In this document: positions 60,994 to 64,000 of the stretch, in pieces | Position numbering within the stretch: the first letter of the stretch is position 1 | Layout: each line of letters opens with the position of its first letter | Source of the DNA: Heloderma charlesbogerti | Lineage: Eukaryota > Chordata > Lepidosauria > Squamata > Helodermatidae | Assembly (NCBI GenBank): GCA_026122225.1 | Contig: JANEZZ010001470.1 | Span: forward strand, 186,001 to 250,000 | Direction of reading: 5' to 3' | DNA: 64,000 nt | Program-made: the position numbers and the translations under genes | Notes under the pieces: generated by a model | What the model saw: the letters and a program-made list of their open reading frames with translations, nothing else | What the model was told of the DNA's origin: nothing | Databases searched by the model: none

Positions 60994-63900
60994 AGTAACA
61001 ACAACAGATTTAAAACAACAAAGCTAAAAGCCTAAAATGTCTGGGAAAATAAAAAGGTCTTCACCTGGCGCCAGAAAGAGCACAACATAAGCACCAGGTG
61101 AGTCTCAAGCTATTACACAAACACAATTGGGGTGCCACAGCAGAAGAGGCCCTCTTCATGGTAGCCGCCCAGCTCGCTTAAAGCTCTTAGCTTAAAGCTC
61201 TTCCTTCCTGCCAGTGACTAAGCCTTAGGAGAGGCATTTCACCCTTTTGGAATGGGGAGAAAAACTGCACAAAAGCCAGGAAATTGGTGGTTGGGGGGAA
61301 GGAGGTGGGGCCACGGGAAGGGACATGAAAACAGGATAACAGTGGAACCCTGGATTTGGCCCCTGAGTCTGAATATATGAGCCATAATAGTAAATGATGT
61401 GTCAGTAAGAGATTCAATTATTTACTGTGACTATTGGATAATCCTGGGTATCTTTAATATTTTCGTTATTAAATCTGGATGGGAAAATGGGTCGTGGATT
61501 TGCAGTGATCATTTCAACCCTTATGTGGCAATTTCTGTTCTCAGGGGAGATATGAGAGGCAAGACTAAGACCACTTGGCATTCTGGTTTTACAAAATAAC
61601 AACCACCTTGCCTTTATGCTGAAAGAATACTTGCTGTTGCACTTTCTGTGCCTACCGAAGCCTCCTTTCCCCTTCAGGCAGACTGATTAGGAGCTGAAGT
61701 GGGTCTGAGTGAAATTTGTTTGAATAGACAGTTTGTGACTTCACAGAAAACATGGACAATCCCTGCCTATATATTTTTTCGACATATGGGCAGAGCTCCC
61801 AAAGTTTGAACAGTCCATACATATTTACAATAGCTAGTAACCCTATTGCTCACTGAGTCCTGCATACAGAGGCTCTCTAAGGCATAGCAGAGTTCTATTT
61901 TCTTCTGGGAATCTGCAATGTCTTCATCAGCTGTGCATTCTTTTATCATTACCATTTTATTTATGTTCCAGGAATACATCTGATTTGCAGGATGATGCAT
62001 TACCTATGTCTACTTGAGGGAAAGATATCATCACATGATCAAAGTTTTCTCTTCACTTTTCCAGCCATCTCATCTTCTGTCTCTCGTTCTTTCTCTCTCT
62101 CTTTCTGTCTTTCTCTTGGGGCGGGTTACAGGATTTGTACTAGCGATTGCATGGATTAACTTTGCAAAACCTGTTTAATAAGATAATACAAAATAAATCG
62201 GAGGAAAAAATTAAAATAAGCTAAAACTGCATAGCTGAGTCAAAGGAATCTCAATTTTGGAACAACCTCGCCGTTTTTGTTTCTCACAGTCCAATTAGAT
62301 AAATTAATGACCACATTGTCTTTCACTGATTGTCCCTTATCTCAGTGTTCTTTTTCATTTCTCTGTTTTGTCTTTAAGTCTTTCAACTTCTTTGTTCTTC
62401 TTTATCTTGAAGGTTTTGGACTAAAAGATGATGATGAACTGAACCGAAATGCTAGTGAAGCACAAAGTATTTGAATTTTCTAGAGAGTAGTTTTCATATT
62501 AATTGATGATTTATATCTCTGCACCTATAAACGACCTCTTGTAGCTTTCTCCAAAAACCCGTCTGTATGTTCTTCTTTCTCTTTGCTTTGCTCAGTAATG
62601 GTTTGTATTGTGCATTAATTCATATTATTTCTATTTCTTAAGAAAAAGCAAAAATTTAAAATATTTAATTCAACAGAAATCTGTCTTTCCATATATATTC
62701 TTCCTTCAAATTCACATGTACTGTCCTCCAGGTTAAGGCCACGTGGTGCCAATGTGTCAAGGGTGTATATATCCAGAAGTTCTCCCTCTTAGTCAATGTT
62801 GTTGGATCTGCTGGCATATCTATAGCTGTTACAGATAAGTCAAACAGGCTGTGGCCCTCAGTGTTGAAATGCTTTGCAACTGGTTGATCTACCTTAGTCA
62901 AGATTGCCGATTTGTGGATTCTGAAACATGTGCATAGGTCAGTAGCAGTTTTTCCTACATACTGGGTATGACATCCTTTTTTTTTTTGGCATTCAATTAC
63001 ATACATTATAATGCAAGACCTTCAGGTGTTGTTCTGTTTGATGTAATACGTTCGTCCCATCCTCTCGCTTTTGAGACTAGTTCTCTCCATGATGTTCATG
63101 CAGGTGATATAGCGTTTGGAGTGGCAAGGATGAGATCTAGGATTGCTGGTAGGTGGCTTAAGCATAGCTCTCACTAGTAGTTTGCAAAAATTAGTAGGCT
63201 GGCGAAATGCTATAACAGGAGATTGTGATGGCCTTTGGCTTTAAACATTAAAGATTTATATTACTATACTATAACAGGAGGTTTGTTGATGGCTTTAGCA
63301 AGACGTTCAGAGTTTATTAGCAATGGGTAGCTCTGCCTGATGGCAAGGGGATAGTTGGGAGATGCTGGATGGAAATCTACTACAAATGGAACATGTTGTT
63401 CTTTGTTTTTTGAAACCTCGTTTTGATGGAGGAGGTTTTCTCTAGCATGATGGCGGTTCCGTGGATGTTGCAGTCAATGACATGTGGAAGACATCCTCTG
63501 AGAAGAAGGTGCTTTTTAAGTTCGTTGATCCTTTTTTTGGTATTTAGCTTTGTTGTTGCAAATGTGCTTGATTCTGAGTGCTAAGCTATAAACAATGTTT
63601 TTCTTTATATGATTAGGATGACAGGATTTCCAGTTAAGATAAGTGTGGGCATCAGTGGGCTAGTTGCAGAGATCAGTGGCTATTTTGTTGTTTTCCATGG
63701 TGAGAAGGATGTCAAGGAAAGGGATGTGTGGGTTATCAGTAGGGATGGCACGGGAGTCCAAAAAGAGAGTGGCGTCCAATGGGCTCTCCCTTGTCCAGCC
63801 TCCCGGACCCTGCTCACCGAGCCCTGGGGCGCTGACGGATCCAGCCACCGAACACTCCAAAGCTTGGCAAGTGGCTGGAAGCGCCACAGCACCCCAGTGC

Positions 63901-64000
63901 TCTCTCACTCTGGCCTCCTCAGAAGGAGGCCAGAGTGAGAGTGCTGGGGGCTGGCCATGCCAAGGCCCTTCCTCCCCATGCCGGCTGTTGAGGAAGCCTT

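Overview
This window looks like intergenic or intronic DNA from a squamate reptile, most likely a lizard. The evidence is the combination of BovB/RTE LINEs, a Sauria-type SINE carrying a BovB-like 3' tail, tRNA-derived SINEs, CR1 and L2 LINEs, a Penelope-like element with a GIY-YIG endonuclease, and many short hAT and PIF/Harbinger-like foldback elements. I found no host protein-coding gene, tRNA or rRNA that I can support. Every long or recognisable reading frame belongs to a retroelement or arises from stop-poor GC-rich repeat DNA. One weak candidate exon near 62.4 kb is listed as a finding only.

Layout. 1-13.8 kb is mostly single-copy DNA with scattered small repeats and one clear hAT MITE (10010-10222, perfect 8-bp target duplication). 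14.0-17.9 kb holds a solo LTR (14064-14597, perfect 5-bp duplication), LINE tails and the first copy of a palindrome-rich element. 19.7-25.2 kb holds a split hAT MITE, an unclassified repeat, and a BovB joined to an L2 LINE with part of the L2 missing. 25.5-31.7 kb has two more palindrome-rich elements and a CR1 broken by a Sauria SINE and a hAT element. 31.8-35.0 kb is a full-length BovB between perfect 11-bp duplications. 35-47 kb is mostly unremarkable with short repeats. 47.5-60.4 kb has three more palindrome-rich elements, paired Harbinger-like elements, a 203-bp inverted repeat and several SINE, LINE and LTR pieces. 62.6-63.7 kb is a Penelope-like remnant cut by a further element that runs off the window.

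The most unusual feature is a family of six non-autonomous elements (A 15779-16245, B 25529-26324, C 30550-30975, D 47482-48148, E 56176-56575, F 59708-60350). Their ends read TAGGGATG...CATCCCTA and they make 8-bp target duplications (perfect in C and F, 7 of 8 in D), which places them in the hAT superfamily. Inside are GC/CpG-rich modules and arrays of nested near-perfect palindromes, many built on GATAGGCTACGTAAAT and its complement. Ten consensus-like splice donors (mostly AG|GTAAGT or close) lie in these copies, and all ten face outward. I do not recognise the family by name.
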